This document shows positions 35,585-47,552 of a DNA stretch of 64,000 bases, in pieces (the first letter of the stretch is position 1; every line of letters starts with the position of its first letter). The DNA is from Thelephora terrestris. Taxonomy: Eukaryota > Basidiomycota > Agaricomycetes > Thelephorales > Thelephoraceae. The translations under genes and the position numbers were made by a program. The stretch lies in contig WIUZ02000012.1 in assembly GCA_015956445.1 (NCBI GenBank), positions 1,318,501-1,382,500 of the forward strand, given 5' to 3'. The notes beneath the pieces are model-generated. The model was not told the origin of the DNA. It saw only the letters and a program-made list of their open reading frames with translations, and made no database searches.

Positions 35585-38296
35585 ATGGAGAACGGAGACA
35601 TTGCAGAGGGAAAGCCTATCATCCCTCCTAAAGTTTGCTATATCTATGACACCCGAATGATGCAACACGAGTGTATATCCGACTTTCATCCGGAGCAACC
35701 GTTGAGGATATCGAGTATCTTTACGAAGCTCGCGGAGGCAGGATGTATTCATCGAATGGTCCACATACCTTGTAGGGAGGCCCTACAAGAAGAAGTTACC
35801 CTCGTGCACACCCAAAAACTATGGGACACAGTTGAGGGCTTCCAGAGTGCGCCCTGTTATTTTTTCTGTTTCCAACTTCCCCAAAGATTTTGCTTCTAGA
35901 CATCTCAAACGACGAGATATTGAATCAGGCTAGCTACTACGAGCTGTTATCTCTCTACCTCAATCGAAATACCCCCTTGGCTGCTCGACTCAGTTGCGGC
36001 GGGACGATCGAAGCTGCCTTGGCCGTCGCAGAAGGGAGGTGCCAAAGGGCGCTTGCAATCGTTCGACCCCCAGGACACCATGCGGAGCCACGCGAGTTTA
36101 TGGGATTTTGCTTCTACAACAACGTCGCTGTCGCTACAAAAGTTGTTCAAGCACGCGCGCCAACCAAGGTCTTGATACTTGACTGGTGGGTGGCTCTAAT
36201 CGCCATTACGTGACTTTAACAGCTTGTCCTTAGGGATGTTCACCATGGTTTGTGAAAACTTGACCACCGGACCCGGTGTTCATGCTGACCGTCGCCAGGG
36301 AACGGTATACACCTTGCGTTCGAGGACGACCCTAGTGTCCTTTACATCTCGATTCACCGGTACGAAGGTGGGACCTTTTATCCTTGTGGCGAGCTCGGTG
36401 GCCCCAAATCATGCGGAAAAGGCGCGGGACTGGGATTGTATGTTATATAATTACGAGAAAAGACACGGCTAACGCATCCTCAGTTCCGTTAACATCCCTT
36501 GGCCCGATGCGGGAATGCGGGATGCAGATTATCTCTACGTTTTTCATCATGTGGTCATGCCAATCGCCATGGAGTTTTCCCCCGAACTGGTATTTGGTGA
36601 TTATTTCCCTATGTTCGTACACACATTCTCTGATCCCCATCTAGTCTCTGCGGGTTTCGACGCTGCGGATGGGGATGACCTCGGGGAATGCCACGTCACA
36701 CCTGCAGGGTATGCTCACATGACTAACATGCTTTGTAGCCTTGCAAATGGGCGGGTCGTTGTCGCTCTCGAGGTATTTGGAACAGCTCTTTTGATCTCCA
36801 CTCGTGACCATAGCACAGGGGGGTTACAACCTGGATTCAATCTCAGATTCCACGTTGGCTGTCACAAAAGTTTTATTGGGCGATCCACTCCCTCCGCTAC
36901 CGCCACTCTCCCCAAGCGAAGAGGCGGTGAAAACTGTCTGGGAGGTTGGCATGGCTCAGAGTCAATACTGGGAGTGCATGGGCCCGAGGATACCCGTTCC
37001 GAAAAAAGGTAGACTTACCTTTCTTGGATTTGGCAGTGGAGCTGACATCTGCTGTCTCGAGATATCATAGGGTCAACATTATCATTGGATGGTTTGTTTC
37101 ATTAAGGTTGTCCCACTGCCTCACAAATTCACAACGATTCCTCAAGAGATCTTGATTTCGCACCGAGCAGAATCACTTTACACCAAGCACAACATAATTC
37201 AAGTCAATCTTCCTCTCCGAGAGCATTGCCTCATAGGTGGAAAACTCGCTTTGTCGTATGCCATCGTCACTTTTACCCCCTCTACTTTCTCGTTTATATC
37301 CTGCAGGGTCACGTCAAATCCAACTCACCTCATTATGCTCGTACACGAGCCGTGAGTAATGTGGAATCGCCAGCAGCATCTTAACCGATACATCTTCCAG
37401 GCCTGAAGTTCGGGCGGTAGTTGATCCCATCACTTGCAAGGTCCTCCTAGGGAGCTCTTACGTTGTCCGTTCTCGTCTCGATAATTTCAACCTCCTCCAC
37501 CCACCCTAAGCCCCTTAGGTGGATGTCTCGCAAGACATTATATCGTGGTTTGCGCCGTCGAAAGTTGCGTTTGCCGATGTTACAGTTCCGCTGAACCCAG
37601 CTAGAATCGTATGGCACGATTTTCTCATAGTGTGGCCGTGAACTCATCCGACCAGCTTGATGACGAACTGGATAGGGATATTGCGATGTACACATGGGAC
37701 AACTACCTTTCGTATGTGTCTCGCAACCTCCATCATCTCTCAATTCCGAATAGGCAAACTCGACAGCTTGGAGAACCCTCAGCACATCATCCTCATCGGT
37801 CAAGGCAAGGGTTGTGATGTGATCATTAATTTACTAGGAATGCGAAGTACACAACTCTACAGTTGCATCACGCCTGCCCCTGATCTTGGTCGTTCGCAGG
37901 TGCAAGCGTTATGCAAAAGACTCGTGGGGTTGTGCAAATAGCTAATGAAGGCCCCGTTCCGACCATCCCGAGAAACTACCCAGAGCTAAGGGACTGGTAT
38001 AGCGAGGTAATGGATCCACTCAAAGCAGCATATCAGGGGTACAAACATTTTCCATGGCAGAACTCTCAGGTCCTTGTTCCAATTGCACAGGTAGACGAAT
38101 TAGAGAGTGGGAGGTTTGCAAACAGGCAGGGTGCCTTTGTGGGCATTGGTGAGATTCTGAAGACACCACACTTATGCACTCCTGCTGACACTTCCAATGT
38201 AAAGATGGAGGCAATGACCTTTCAACCTTCGTGAGATCTGCCTTGCCCAGGATTGAAGAATTCATCGAGGCGAAGCTCAATGGTTACTCTCAGTGA
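35585..38296 (+). CDS. Class II histone deacetylase, Hda1/Clr3 type, with Arb2 domain
   Basis: A multi-exon gene starting [20 protein letters not shown]. The catalytic domain shows [24 protein letters not shown] (tandem histidines), DWDVHHGNG (zinc ligands), [25 protein letters not shown] (third zinc ligand) and GGYNL. The C-terminal half has an alpha/beta Arb2-like domain: [40 protein letters not shown] and later [20 protein letters not shown]. Hda1/Clr3 enzymes deacetylate H3 in silenced chromatin. After DVHHGNG the usual TQ reads I-H here, which is worth confirming. All metal ligands are present, so it is probably active. Confidence 0.88.
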
Positions 38297-39052
38297 GGGG
38301 TACAGGTATGGGCAATGTAAGTGACCATTGGGTGGAGTTGTTTCAAGCTAGCTTCAATGACCTTAGGTCATTAGTATACAGCAGATGACCTGTAGCCTAT
38401 GTCTTTGAGATGCTTAAAGCAGGTTTCAAAACACTGGCACACATGACTCCGACGTATTGTAAAAAACAGAGACTTTGCAAGTGAGGACTCAGATCAGGGC
38501 TGGATAGCATCACTTTATTGAGTCGCTTACACAGTGGGCATGGGGGGATTTTCCGGGTTGGAAAATCCTAGGAATATGTCCCAACTATCCCAAATATTCC
38601 GGCACCAATCCAGCCAGGGAAATCTTCATATTAGTGGCCATATAAACAGTGATCAAGTGGTCCTTGAACAAGTTGGGTTCCTTGAATGATTTGGCCACCA
38701 GGCCACAACAAATTTAAGTTTTATTTGCATATTGAGGTGGTAGGATATCCCACATACCTGGAAGCCACCATAGGTAGCTCTTAGAATAATGTTATCATTT
38801 TACCAGGATATCACCAGTTTCCCTCTGAGGTTGCACAACACCAAACTATACATGATTGGATTGTGCACGATTGGAACCACCAGCTGACTACAAAATTTTA
38901 TGACACAATCTGCTCATTTATAAAAGTATTACAAAAAATACTGACTCTTGAAATCAAGCTCTCATTGTCCTACCGTTGTCGGGTTCGTGGGGAGTGTAGT
39001 GTTATACTCTATACAGAAGATAACCAACACTCTTTGGTTTGCTTAGAGACTA
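38297..39052. other. Non-coding region with a plus-strand TATA box
   Basis: No gene is supported. A TTTATAAAAG box lies at about 38915-38924, pointing toward element A. The stretch may be part of an older repeat into which element A inserted. Confidence 0.4.
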
Positions 39053-39238
39053 GAGTATGTCAGGAACATGGTATTTTTAAACTTTTTATAACACGCTCTT
39101 TCTTCAAACTCTTCTTACAATTCTTATGTTTGAATGATTCACTCTCCTTATCCTTCATACCAATCATTCGAAACACACACACGCGCGTACTATTCCCAGC
39201 GAATCCACAACGAGCTATACAAGTGCTATCCTACGTCC

Positions 39239-40979
39239 TCAAAAGTCGACTCTATCTACGGCAGGCCTGAAGGTCACCAAACGTCCATCCCGGAGATCGT
39301 AGTGCTGGCCCCTCCTCGCTAGGACCTCCCCGAACATGGCGTCACCATCTTCGGCACTCAACTGAACGACTAGTTCAAGCCGATAGGAAGAGATACCTTC
39401 GAGCGGACCGATCAGCCTCCCAGATGTCACTGAACTCTGGAACACCTGGTCCCACATCGCCATCACCGGGTGACTGCTCGATAGCACTATCGACGTAGTC
39501 GGCAAGCGACCCTCCGTCTCCCTCGTCGCACCCCTCGGTGGGATCCTGTCTTGCGAGGCGAAGCTGGTGTCGGAGTTGGATCTCGGACTCGACCTGTCGG
39601 TAAGGACGGTGGACCCGATATCGGAATCCTCGCTCCTCACCTCGACCAGAGATGTCACCATCCGACTCAACTGGTCGAGGGTAAGGGTTAGCCGATGGAG
39701 CCATGCGATGAGCAGGACGGCGTCGAGAGCGCTTGCATCGTTGCCCCTTAGTCACCGGACGTACCTCGGCGACCCTCGGAGCATCTTCAGCTCGGTCAAC
39801 CTCCATGACCTCGTCCTCGATCTTCACCAACTGATGGATCGGCTGCAAGACGCAGCGCCCACAGTTCTCCTTGTCGGAAGCGGCCAAAGTGGAAGCCGGA
39901 GCCGGAGTCGGAACGGGAACCGCGTTCTCGATCGGAGGCGTCGCATAGGACGACGGGTTAGGTGATGGGAGTACTACCTCGTCGGCGTACTCCAGCTCGA
40001 ACGGAACGTCGGCGGTCCCCTGACCAACCAATTTGGGACCCTCCTTACAGTTGCAGGTTTTGTCCTGCAAGGACTCGACCTGCGCTGTCAACACGGCCAC
40101 CACGTTCTCGAGTTCTTCGGTCTAGGAAATGTCAGCTTCCATCATTCTAAGCAAATGATGAAAGCGGCATTACCTTTTCATCCCTCCTGGCCAACGCTCC
40201 CTTGATGTTGTTGTCTCGAACCTTCAACCCGGCGATCAACTCTTGATGGTTGGCGACCATTGCCTCCAACGCCTCGTTCGTCCCCTGCTGGAAGGCGGCC
40301 AAGGTCTCCTTCATCTGAAGACCCTCCGCAGATAGACGAAGGACGTCTGCCTTCGCTTCCTTCACCTCACGTTCCAAACGTTCAACCTAGGCAGTTTGAT
40401 TATTCGAGAGTCATACTCGAATATTCAAACGGAGAACCTACCTTGCTCTCCCCCTCCCGAACGAGCGACCACAACAATGACGTGGCGGCAGTGGCATGGC
40501 GGACGGCCCGAGGAACGGTTGCCCCGTGCTCCAATAGGTCCTGATCGTAGATTCCCCTTTGCAGGGTGTACCAGAGCTCCTTCTTGATCGAATGCTCCAA
40601 CTCTCCGAACCTACCCCTCATTCGGAAGGCCACCTTCTCGGCAATGATTGTACGGACCCAGAGCTCATCGTCCCAGGTCAACCCCATCAAATGAGGCATT
40701 GTCTCCCTGAGACGTTCGGCGTCCACTTCCGTGACGATCTCCAAGATCTAGAAGCCGTTAGCTGGACATCAACGCCCAAAAGAACGTAACCTCTACCTAG
40801 AGGAAGGCGTTAGTGCAAACACACGAAGCTCTAGGTCTCCCCCATACCTGGTCATCCGTGGTATAGGGAGTCCCCGCTGCACAGGCGTAGGATTTGCGAG
40901 CGGCGGCACGACGGTCGATGCGAGAAATGGTGGAGATACCATTGGCGACTTTGTAGGTATGGTTGTTGGGGAAGGACAT
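39239..40979 (-). CDS. Element A antisense gene, coiled-coil protein of unknown function
   Basis: Five exons. Exon 1 starts MSFPNNHTYKVANGISTISR. Exon 2 holds MPHLMGLTWDDELWVRTIIA and exon 3 the coil VERLEREVKEAKADVLRLSA. Exon 4 begins TEELENVVAVLTAQVESLQD, then CNC and CGRC cysteine pairs and an Arg-rich stretch KRSRRRPAHR. Exon 5 follows a 49-bp intron (GTCGATAGT...GGGACCAG) and ends TFRPAVDRVDF. That last intron is supported by comparing copies A and B: amino-acid conservation switches from one frame to the other exactly there. No known domain was recognised. The near-perfect preservation in two copies suggests recent movement. Confidence 0.7.
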
Positions 40980-41047
40980 GTTTTGGTAAGATGATGGGGA
41001 AGTTGCTGGTGTTGCTGATCAAGGATGGCTCCAAGAAGACGTCCTTC

Positions 41048-41053
41048 TTATAG
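41048..41053 (-). promoter_or_regulatory. TATA box for the element A antisense gene
   Basis: The minus strand reads GGCTATAAGAAGG about 70 bp upstream of the ATG at 40979. The same box is present in element B at 46243-46248. Confidence 0.6.
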
Positions 41054-41900
41054 CCTAGATCGGTGATCCTTCACGTGACCTACCTCGACGAACCTCATTG
41101 GTCCGGGTCACATCAACTTCCGCCCCTGTACCATCATCGTTGGCTTACTACATCAAGCTGACACCTCGGCCCGCGGGACGGCCTTGGAAGAACTTCGTTC
41201 CGGAACGCTTAGAACGCGCGCGCACTAAAAATAGGTCTCAAGACCCTGATGACCCCTTTATGACATCACGAACCCCTTTTATGACCCCCCCATGACTTTA
41301 CGATTACGACCAACCCTGGACCCTGATCACACACGTGGACAGTCACATCACAGTCTCCTAACCGGAGGAAGGACTCGCCGTTAATCGGAAGCATCGCCCT
41401 AGGATTCTTCTGGTTAGCCCAGCGCATGTGGAGTAGCCGTTAGCGTGAAACACCGGCGAATCTGTAATCCCTCATGTCCCATGAGTCTAGGCCCGACCTC
41501 CTCATGTTCGGACGTACGTTGAGGTTGCCACTAGTCCGTGATGCTGTTACCGCCTACAGACAACAAGGGATGTTTGCATGGCTCTACTCCCGAATCCGCT
41601 GGTATAACTATGTAAAGGGAGATTGCCACCTGACCCTTGGGTGTGATCCCCAGGTACGAACTTTCATGACCCCATGCCCCTCTTTCTATTTGGACTAGTG
41701 TTATCTTTACCCCTATGTTTCATGTGGACATTCGTTATCTTTTATGCAATCCTTCACACGCTAGTAAGGCCCTTTGTCTTTTATTCTCCCACGCGTCACC
41801 TTTGTTCGCTTCCCTTACTTAGCGTTCTCACACTCCTTATCTCCCTTTGTTCTGGCTTGATAAGGGTATATTAGGGTATTGACGTCATGGCCACTCCCTT

Positions 41901-41910
41901 AGTATAAGTA
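41901..41910 (+). promoter_or_regulatory. Plus-strand LTR-like promoter of element A
   Basis: AGTATAAGTA is followed 25 bp later by GTAGTACCTTAGTTTTGTTA. Element B has the identical arrangement at about 47099. Element C has AGTATATATACT followed by GTACTCCTTAGATTTGTTA. This conserved promoter and start region supports an R region. Confidence 0.55.
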
Positions 41911-42361
41911 GCAACTGTGGCTGTATCGTAGTACCTTAGTTTTGTTACCTCAGGAAATCCTCTGCCCTTCTCAGCCCAGTTGCAGTTAAGGCCAAGTCAG
42001 AGTTTCTTGTTTGATCCAAGACATCCCCCATCTGCTCTCCCTCCCGCTCTGCGCGTCAACTGCGCCTCGTAACTATAGACTCCCAGCAGTCATATTAGAA
42101 CACCTCGAGCGTCCAGTCGATCAATTGGTGGAGTCATCAATCCTGCTGTAGGGATCAACCCTTGTTTGTTAAACCGAACGAAGTACGGTTTAGGTTGGGT
42201 TTCTCTTTAGGATTTCGACCTGACTTGCAGTGACCTCGGACAACCTACCGGAAGAATAGAGACGTGATCGTTCTCTCACAAGCTAGTTGGACTAGTGAGT
42301 ACTCTGCGGAGTCGGCTCAGTGCACTGGTAGTTGTTGGGGTAGAGTGGCCCTGACAGAGTA

Positions 42362-43892
42362 TAGAAACCAAGCAGGCTGGTTGATTAGTCAATGAACTTG
42401 ACTAAAAACTCCACAGGGTAGAGCGGGGTTCCTCTTTCTGGCTCTTGGTCCTGATGAGTTCGCTGGGGATCTACTCGTAAGTATGTCCCTCAGTAGTTGT
42501 TCAAGGGAATCAGTAATATTATCACTCAGGGGCTCTGTTCACTCTGATTAGACACCCTTAACCATGGGAATCTGTGCTCTGATGGGAATGGAGTTCCCGA
42601 CTCAAGAATTGACCTTGAGGCTGTGTTTGAGGCTGTGTAGTAGTCCTGTGCTTAGGCTGTACCTAAGGCTGTGCTGAGGCTGTGTCGTGAAACTATACCA
42701 AATAAGGAAGGTGTACGCTTACACCTGAGGCTGTGCTTGATATGTCAGAAAAGTGACAAGATATGTTGTAGAACTTATAGAGGTATGTCAGATACCTAAA
42801 ACTTCCTGGAGATGACGCCTAGTACGTCTAACAAGTATAACTTCAAATAAACTTGAGATAAAACGATATGTTGTAGAATATGTTGGGGACCTTTGTGGTG
42901 CTTGCTAAATCTGGCTGACACCTAAACAATCACTATACTGAGGTGGAGGGCTGTCTGCCTAAAGTATCAGACTTCAGCAATACAGACACCAAAACTCCGA
43001 CGTCACAAGTGGTCTAGGCCTATTCAGTATTTCTGACTTAGTGCTTCTTTCACACAGAGGATGAGGCTGAAAGTGGTATGTGATTACTCAAAATCACTCA
43101 ACCAATCAGTTCTAAGGGATAGAGGGTAGATGTAGAGTTGTGGGGGAAAACTAGCTAGGAGATACTCAGTTCAGGTGGGAACTGAGCTGTTGGGTGATTC
43201 TCCTTGAGCAGAGAGGTGAATGAATGTCCCTTAGAAGTGTGGTTGAGGTCTATATATACTAATTTACAGGAGAATGTTCCGGGACATTCCAAGACATTCC
43301 ACATAGTTCCATAATATTCCATCATGTTCCAAGGCTTTCCGTCTTGTTCCTTTGTGTGACAAGTGGTCACATCTGTGACATTCCGTCACCTTCTAGAATG
43401 TTCCATTACCTTCTAATACGTTTCAGCGCTTTCCAGTAGGCTCCAAGGAATTCCATGACTTTCCATGAATTTTCAGGCTTATCTTATCTTTTATCTTATC
43501 TATTGGTCTTTATCTTATCAAATGAATAAACAATTCTTTATTCATGGTTTAATCTTGCTTGGGCTGTAAGTACACTATTAATTGTGCAAAAAATCGTAAA
43601 TAAATCATGATTAATCCAGGGGTCCGACACCATCACTTTTGCCTTTGTTGTTGATGAGCAACGCACTGAGCGTGACATTGGCTGTCATGCAATGAACATA
43701 TTTGCAGCCATTTGTGTGAAAAAATCTTGCGACACATCTCCCAAATTACTTTGCTTGCAAGGTTTCTTCGACCCCCCTGAATTATAAGCGCCACCTCCGT
43801 ATTACTGAACAATTTGACTGTTGAGATGTTTTTACATGCATTCCGGTGCGATTCGGCACCTGAATCTAGCGCCCGTCATGATTTCCTTAAAA
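42362..43892. other. Spacer between elements A and B, no gene
   Basis: Contains GAGGCTGTG-type short repeats at about 42610-42735 and the TTCC array at 43268-43475. No coding region was identified. Parts resemble the U5-like end of elements A and B in composition and may be an older relative. Confidence 0.4.
43268..43475. repeat. Array of phased TTCC/ATTCC motifs
   Basis: About 16 copies of TTCC, mostly as ATTCC or GTTCC, all in one orientation and spaced roughly 10-12 bp (close to one helical turn). The spacing is regular enough to suggest a protein-binding array or a decayed short tandem repeat. Confidence 0.6.
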
Positions 43893-44205
43893 GGAAATTT
43901 TCACCAACATGTCGGAAATTTTCACCAACGTGGCGGAAATTTTCACCAGCATGTCGGAAATTTTCACCACCACGACAGAAATTTTCACCACCACGACGGA
44001 AATTTTCACCACCACGACGGAAATTTTCACCACCACGACGGAAATTTTCACCAACATGGCGGAAATTTTCACTGACAGGGTGAAAATTTTCACCACCACG
44101 GAAATTTTCACTTACACCAGGGAAATTTTCACCAATGCAACCGAAATTCTCACCAACATTGTGGAAATTATCATCAACACCGGCATTTTCACCAACACCA
44201 CCCTC
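43893..44205. repeat. 21-bp tandem repeat with a GGAAATTTTCACC core
   Basis: About 14 imperfect copies of a 21-bp unit, GGAAATTTTCACCACCACGAC in its commonest form. The unit length is a multiple of three, so long open frames appear on both strands, but they encode only low-complexity repeats and are probably not genes. Element B inserted 45 bp to the right. Confidence 0.85.
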
Positions 44206-44252
44206 ACGTTTTCACCAACCTCCCTTTTCGCTAATGCCTTTTCAGTTGTCCC

Positions 44253-47200
44253 TGTCAGGAACATGGTATTTTTAAACTTTTATAACACGCTCTTTCTTCG
44301 AACTCTTCTTACCAATTCTTATATTTGAATGCTTCACATTCCTTATCCTTCACACCATTCATTCAAAACACACACACACGAGCGTACTATTCCAGCGAAG
44401 CCACAACGAGCTATACAAGTGCTATCCTAGTCCATCAAAAGTCGACTCTATCTACGACAGGCCTGAAGGTCACCAAACGTCCATCTCGGAGATCATAGTG
44501 CTGGCCCCTCCTCGCTAGGACCTCCCCGAACATGGCGTCACCATCTTCGGCACTCAGCTGAACGACTAGTTCAAGCCGATAGGAAGAGACTCCTTCGAGC
44601 GGACCGATCAGCCTCCCAGATGTCACCGAACTGCTGAACACCTGATCCCACATCTCCATCACCGGGTGACTGCTCGACAGCACTATCGACGTAGTCGGCA
44701 AGCGACCCGCCGTCTCCCTCGTCGGACCCCTGGGTGGGATCCTGTCTTGCGAGTCGAAGCTGGTGGCGAAGCTGGATCTCCGACTCGACCTGTCGGTAGG
44801 AACGGTTGACCCGATAGCGGAACTCTCGTCCTCCACCTCGACCAGACTGGTCACCATCCGACTCAACTGGACGAGGATAGGGATTAGCCGATGGAGCCAT
44901 GCGATGAGCAGGGCGGCGTCGAGAGCGTTTGCATCGTTGCCCCTTAGTCACCGGACATACCTCGGCGACCCTCGGAGCATCTTCAGCTCGGTCAACCTCC
45001 ATGACCTCATCCTCGATCTTCACCAACTGATGGATCGGCTGCAAGACGCAACGCCCACAGTTCTCCTTGTCAGACGGGGCCAAGGTGGAAGCCGGACCTG
45101 GAGTCGGAACGGGAATCGCGTTCTCGATCGGAGGCGTCGCATAGGACGACGGGTTAGGCGATGGGAGTACCACCTCGTCGGCGTACTCCAACTCGAACGG
45201 AACATCGGCTGTCCCCTGCCCAACCAATTTGGGACCCTCCTTACAGTTGCAGGTCTTGTCCTGCAAGGACTCGACCTGCGCCGTCAACACCGCCACCACG
45301 TTCTCAAGCTCTTCCGTCTAGAAGAAGTGTCAGCTTCCCTCATTTCGTCTTCGAGATAAGGAAAGCTACCTTTTCATCCCTCCTGGCCAACGCCCCCTTG
45401 ATGTTGTTGTCCCTAACCTTCAACCCGGCGATCAACTCCTGATGGTTGGCGACCATTGCCTCCAACGCCTCGTTCGTTCCCTGCTGGAAGGCCGCCAGGG
45501 TCTCCTTCATCTGAAGACCCTCTGCCGATAGACGAAGGACGTCTGCCTTCGCCTCCTTCACCTCGCGCTCCAAACGTTCAACCTAGGCAGTTTGATTAGT
45601 CGAGAGTCATACTCGAATATTCAAACGGAGGACCTACTTTGCTCTCCCCCTCCCGAACGAGCGACCACAACAACGACGTGGCGGCGGTGGCATGACGGAC
45701 GGCCCGAGGAACGGTTGCCCCGTGCTCTAATAGGTCCTGGTCGTAGATTCCCCTCTGAAGGGTGTACCAGAGCTCCTTTTTGATCGGATGCTCCAGTTCC
45801 CCGAACCTACCCCTCATCCGGAAGGCCACCTTCTCGGCGATGATCGTGCGGACCCAGAGCTCATCGTCCCAGGTCAACCCCATCAAATGAGGCATCGTCT
45901 CCCTGAGACGTTCGGCGTCCACCTCCGTGACGACCTCCAAGATCTAGAAGCCGTTAGCTGGACATCAACGCCTGAAAGAACGAACCTCTACCTAGAGGAA
46001 GGCGTTAGTGCTAGCACAGAAAGCTCTAGCTCTCCCCCATACCTGGTCATCCGTGGTATAGGGAGTCCCAGCCGCACAGGCGTAAGACTTACGGGCGGCG
46101 GCACGACGGTCGATGCGAGAGATGGTGGAGATACCATTGGCGACTTTGTAGGTATGGTTGTTGGGGAAGGACATGTTTTGGTAAGATGATGGGGAAGTTG
46201 CTGGTGTTGCTGATCAAGGATGGCTCCAAGAAGACGTCCTTCTTATAGCCTAGATCGGTGATCCTTCACGTGACCTACCTCGACGAACCTCATTGGTCCG
46301 GGTCACATCAACTTCCGCCCCTGTACCATCATCGTTGGCTTACTACATCAAGCTGACACCTCGGCCCGCGGGACGGCCTTGGAAAAACTTCGTTCCGGAA
46401 CGCCTAGAACGCGTGCGCACTAAAAATAGGTCTCAAGACCCTGATGACCCCTTTATGACATCATGAACCCCTTTTTACGACCCCTCATGATTTTACGATT
46501 ACGAACAACCCTGGACCCTGATCACACACGTGGACAGTCACATCACAGTCTCCTAACCGGAGGAAGGACTCGCCGCTATTCGGAAGCATCGCCTTAGGAT
46601 CCTTCTGGTTAGCCCAGCGCATGTGGAGTAGCCGTTAGCGTGAAACGCCGGCGAATCTGTAATCCCTCATGTCCCATGAGTCTAGGCCCGACCTCCTCAT
46701 GTTCGGACGTACGTTGAGGTTGCCACCTGTCCGTGATGCTGTTACCGCCTACAGACAACAAGGGATGTTGAATGTCTCTACTCCCGAATCCAGCTGGCAG
46801 AGGCCATGTAAAGGGAGATTGACACCTGGCCCTTGGGTGAGATCCCCAGGTACAAACTTTCACGACCCCATGCTCCTATTTCCATTTGGACTAGTGTTAT
46901 CTTTACCCCTATGTTTCATGCGGACATTCCTTATCTTTTATGCAATCCTTCACACGCTAGTAAGGCCCTTTGTCTTTTATTCTCCCACGCGTCACCTTTG
47001 TTCGCTTCCCTTACTTAGCGTTCTCACACTCCTTATCTCCCTTTGTTCTGGACTTGATAAGGGTATATTAGGGTATTGACGTCATGGCCACTCCTTTAGT
47101 ATAAGTAGCAACTGTGGCTGTATCGTAGTACCTTAGTTTTGTTACCTCAGGAAATCCTCTGCCCTTCTCAGCCCAGTTGCAGTTAAGGACAAGTCAGAGT

Positions 47201-47552
47201 TTCTTGTTTGATCCAAGACACCCCCATCTGCTCTCCCTCCCGCTCTGCGCGTCAACTGCGCCTCGTAACTATAGACTCCCAGCAGTCATATTAGAACACC
47301 TCGAGCGTCCAGTCGATCAACTGGTGGAGTCATCAATCCTGCTGTAGGGATCAACCCTTGCTTGTTAAACCGAACGAAGTGCGGTTTAGGTTGGGTTTCT
47401 CTTTAGGATTTCGACCTGACTTGTAGTGACCTCGGACAACCTACCGGAAGAATAGAGACGTGATCGTTCTCTCACAAGCTAGTTAGACTAGTGAGTACTC
47501 TGCGGAGTCGGCTCAGTGCACTGGTAGTTGTTGGGGTAGAGTGGCCCTGACA
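44253..47552. mobile_element. TGTCAGG...CCTGACA element B, 5-bp TSD GTCCC
   Basis: The second copy of the 3.3-kb element is 3300 bp, with GTCCC duplicated at 44248-44252 and 47553-47557. Its termini match those of element A. Differences from A are scattered substitutions and a few short indels, including a changed stretch near 46785-46812. The gene, both promoters and the right-end region are all preserved. It shows that the unit from TGTCAGG to CCTGACA moves as one piece. Confidence 0.86.
44435..46174 (-). CDS. Element B antisense gene, coiled-coil protein of unknown function
   Basis: The paralog of the gene in element A, with the same five-exon structure, start MSFPNNHTYKVANGISTISR and end TFRPVVDRVDF. 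Exon 3 is identical over most of its length, including LRLSAEGLQMKETLAAFQQG. Changes concentrate in the exon 4 tail (for example the QSGRGGGRE segment). The 49-bp last intron is present with the same borders, and the frame switch is again matched by the conservation pattern. Both copies are open from start to stop. The role is unknown. Confidence 0.7.

Larger units (their letters stand above)
39058..42356. mobile_element. TGTCAGG...CCTGACA element A, 5-bp TSD GAGTA
   Basis: The element is 3299 bp, begins TGTCAGGAACATGG and ends GTGGCCCTGACA, with GAGTA duplicated at 39053-39057 and 42357-42361. It is nearly identical to element B over its whole length, yet the two have different target duplications, so they are separate insertions and not one tandem duplication. 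It holds a five-exon minus-strand gene. A plus-strand TATA at 41903 lies about 450 bp from the right end, as expected for U3-R in an LTR. No pol or gag is present. Interpretation as a giant coding solo LTR is inference. Confidence 0.85.

Noticed and set aside
43880-44210. CRISPR-like array
   Set aside because: The repeats are directly adjacent without unique spacers, and the organism is a eukaryote.
43814-44328. Open frames on both strands through the 21-bp repeat
   Set aside because: The unit is a multiple of three, so all frames stay open by chance. The products are simple repeats.
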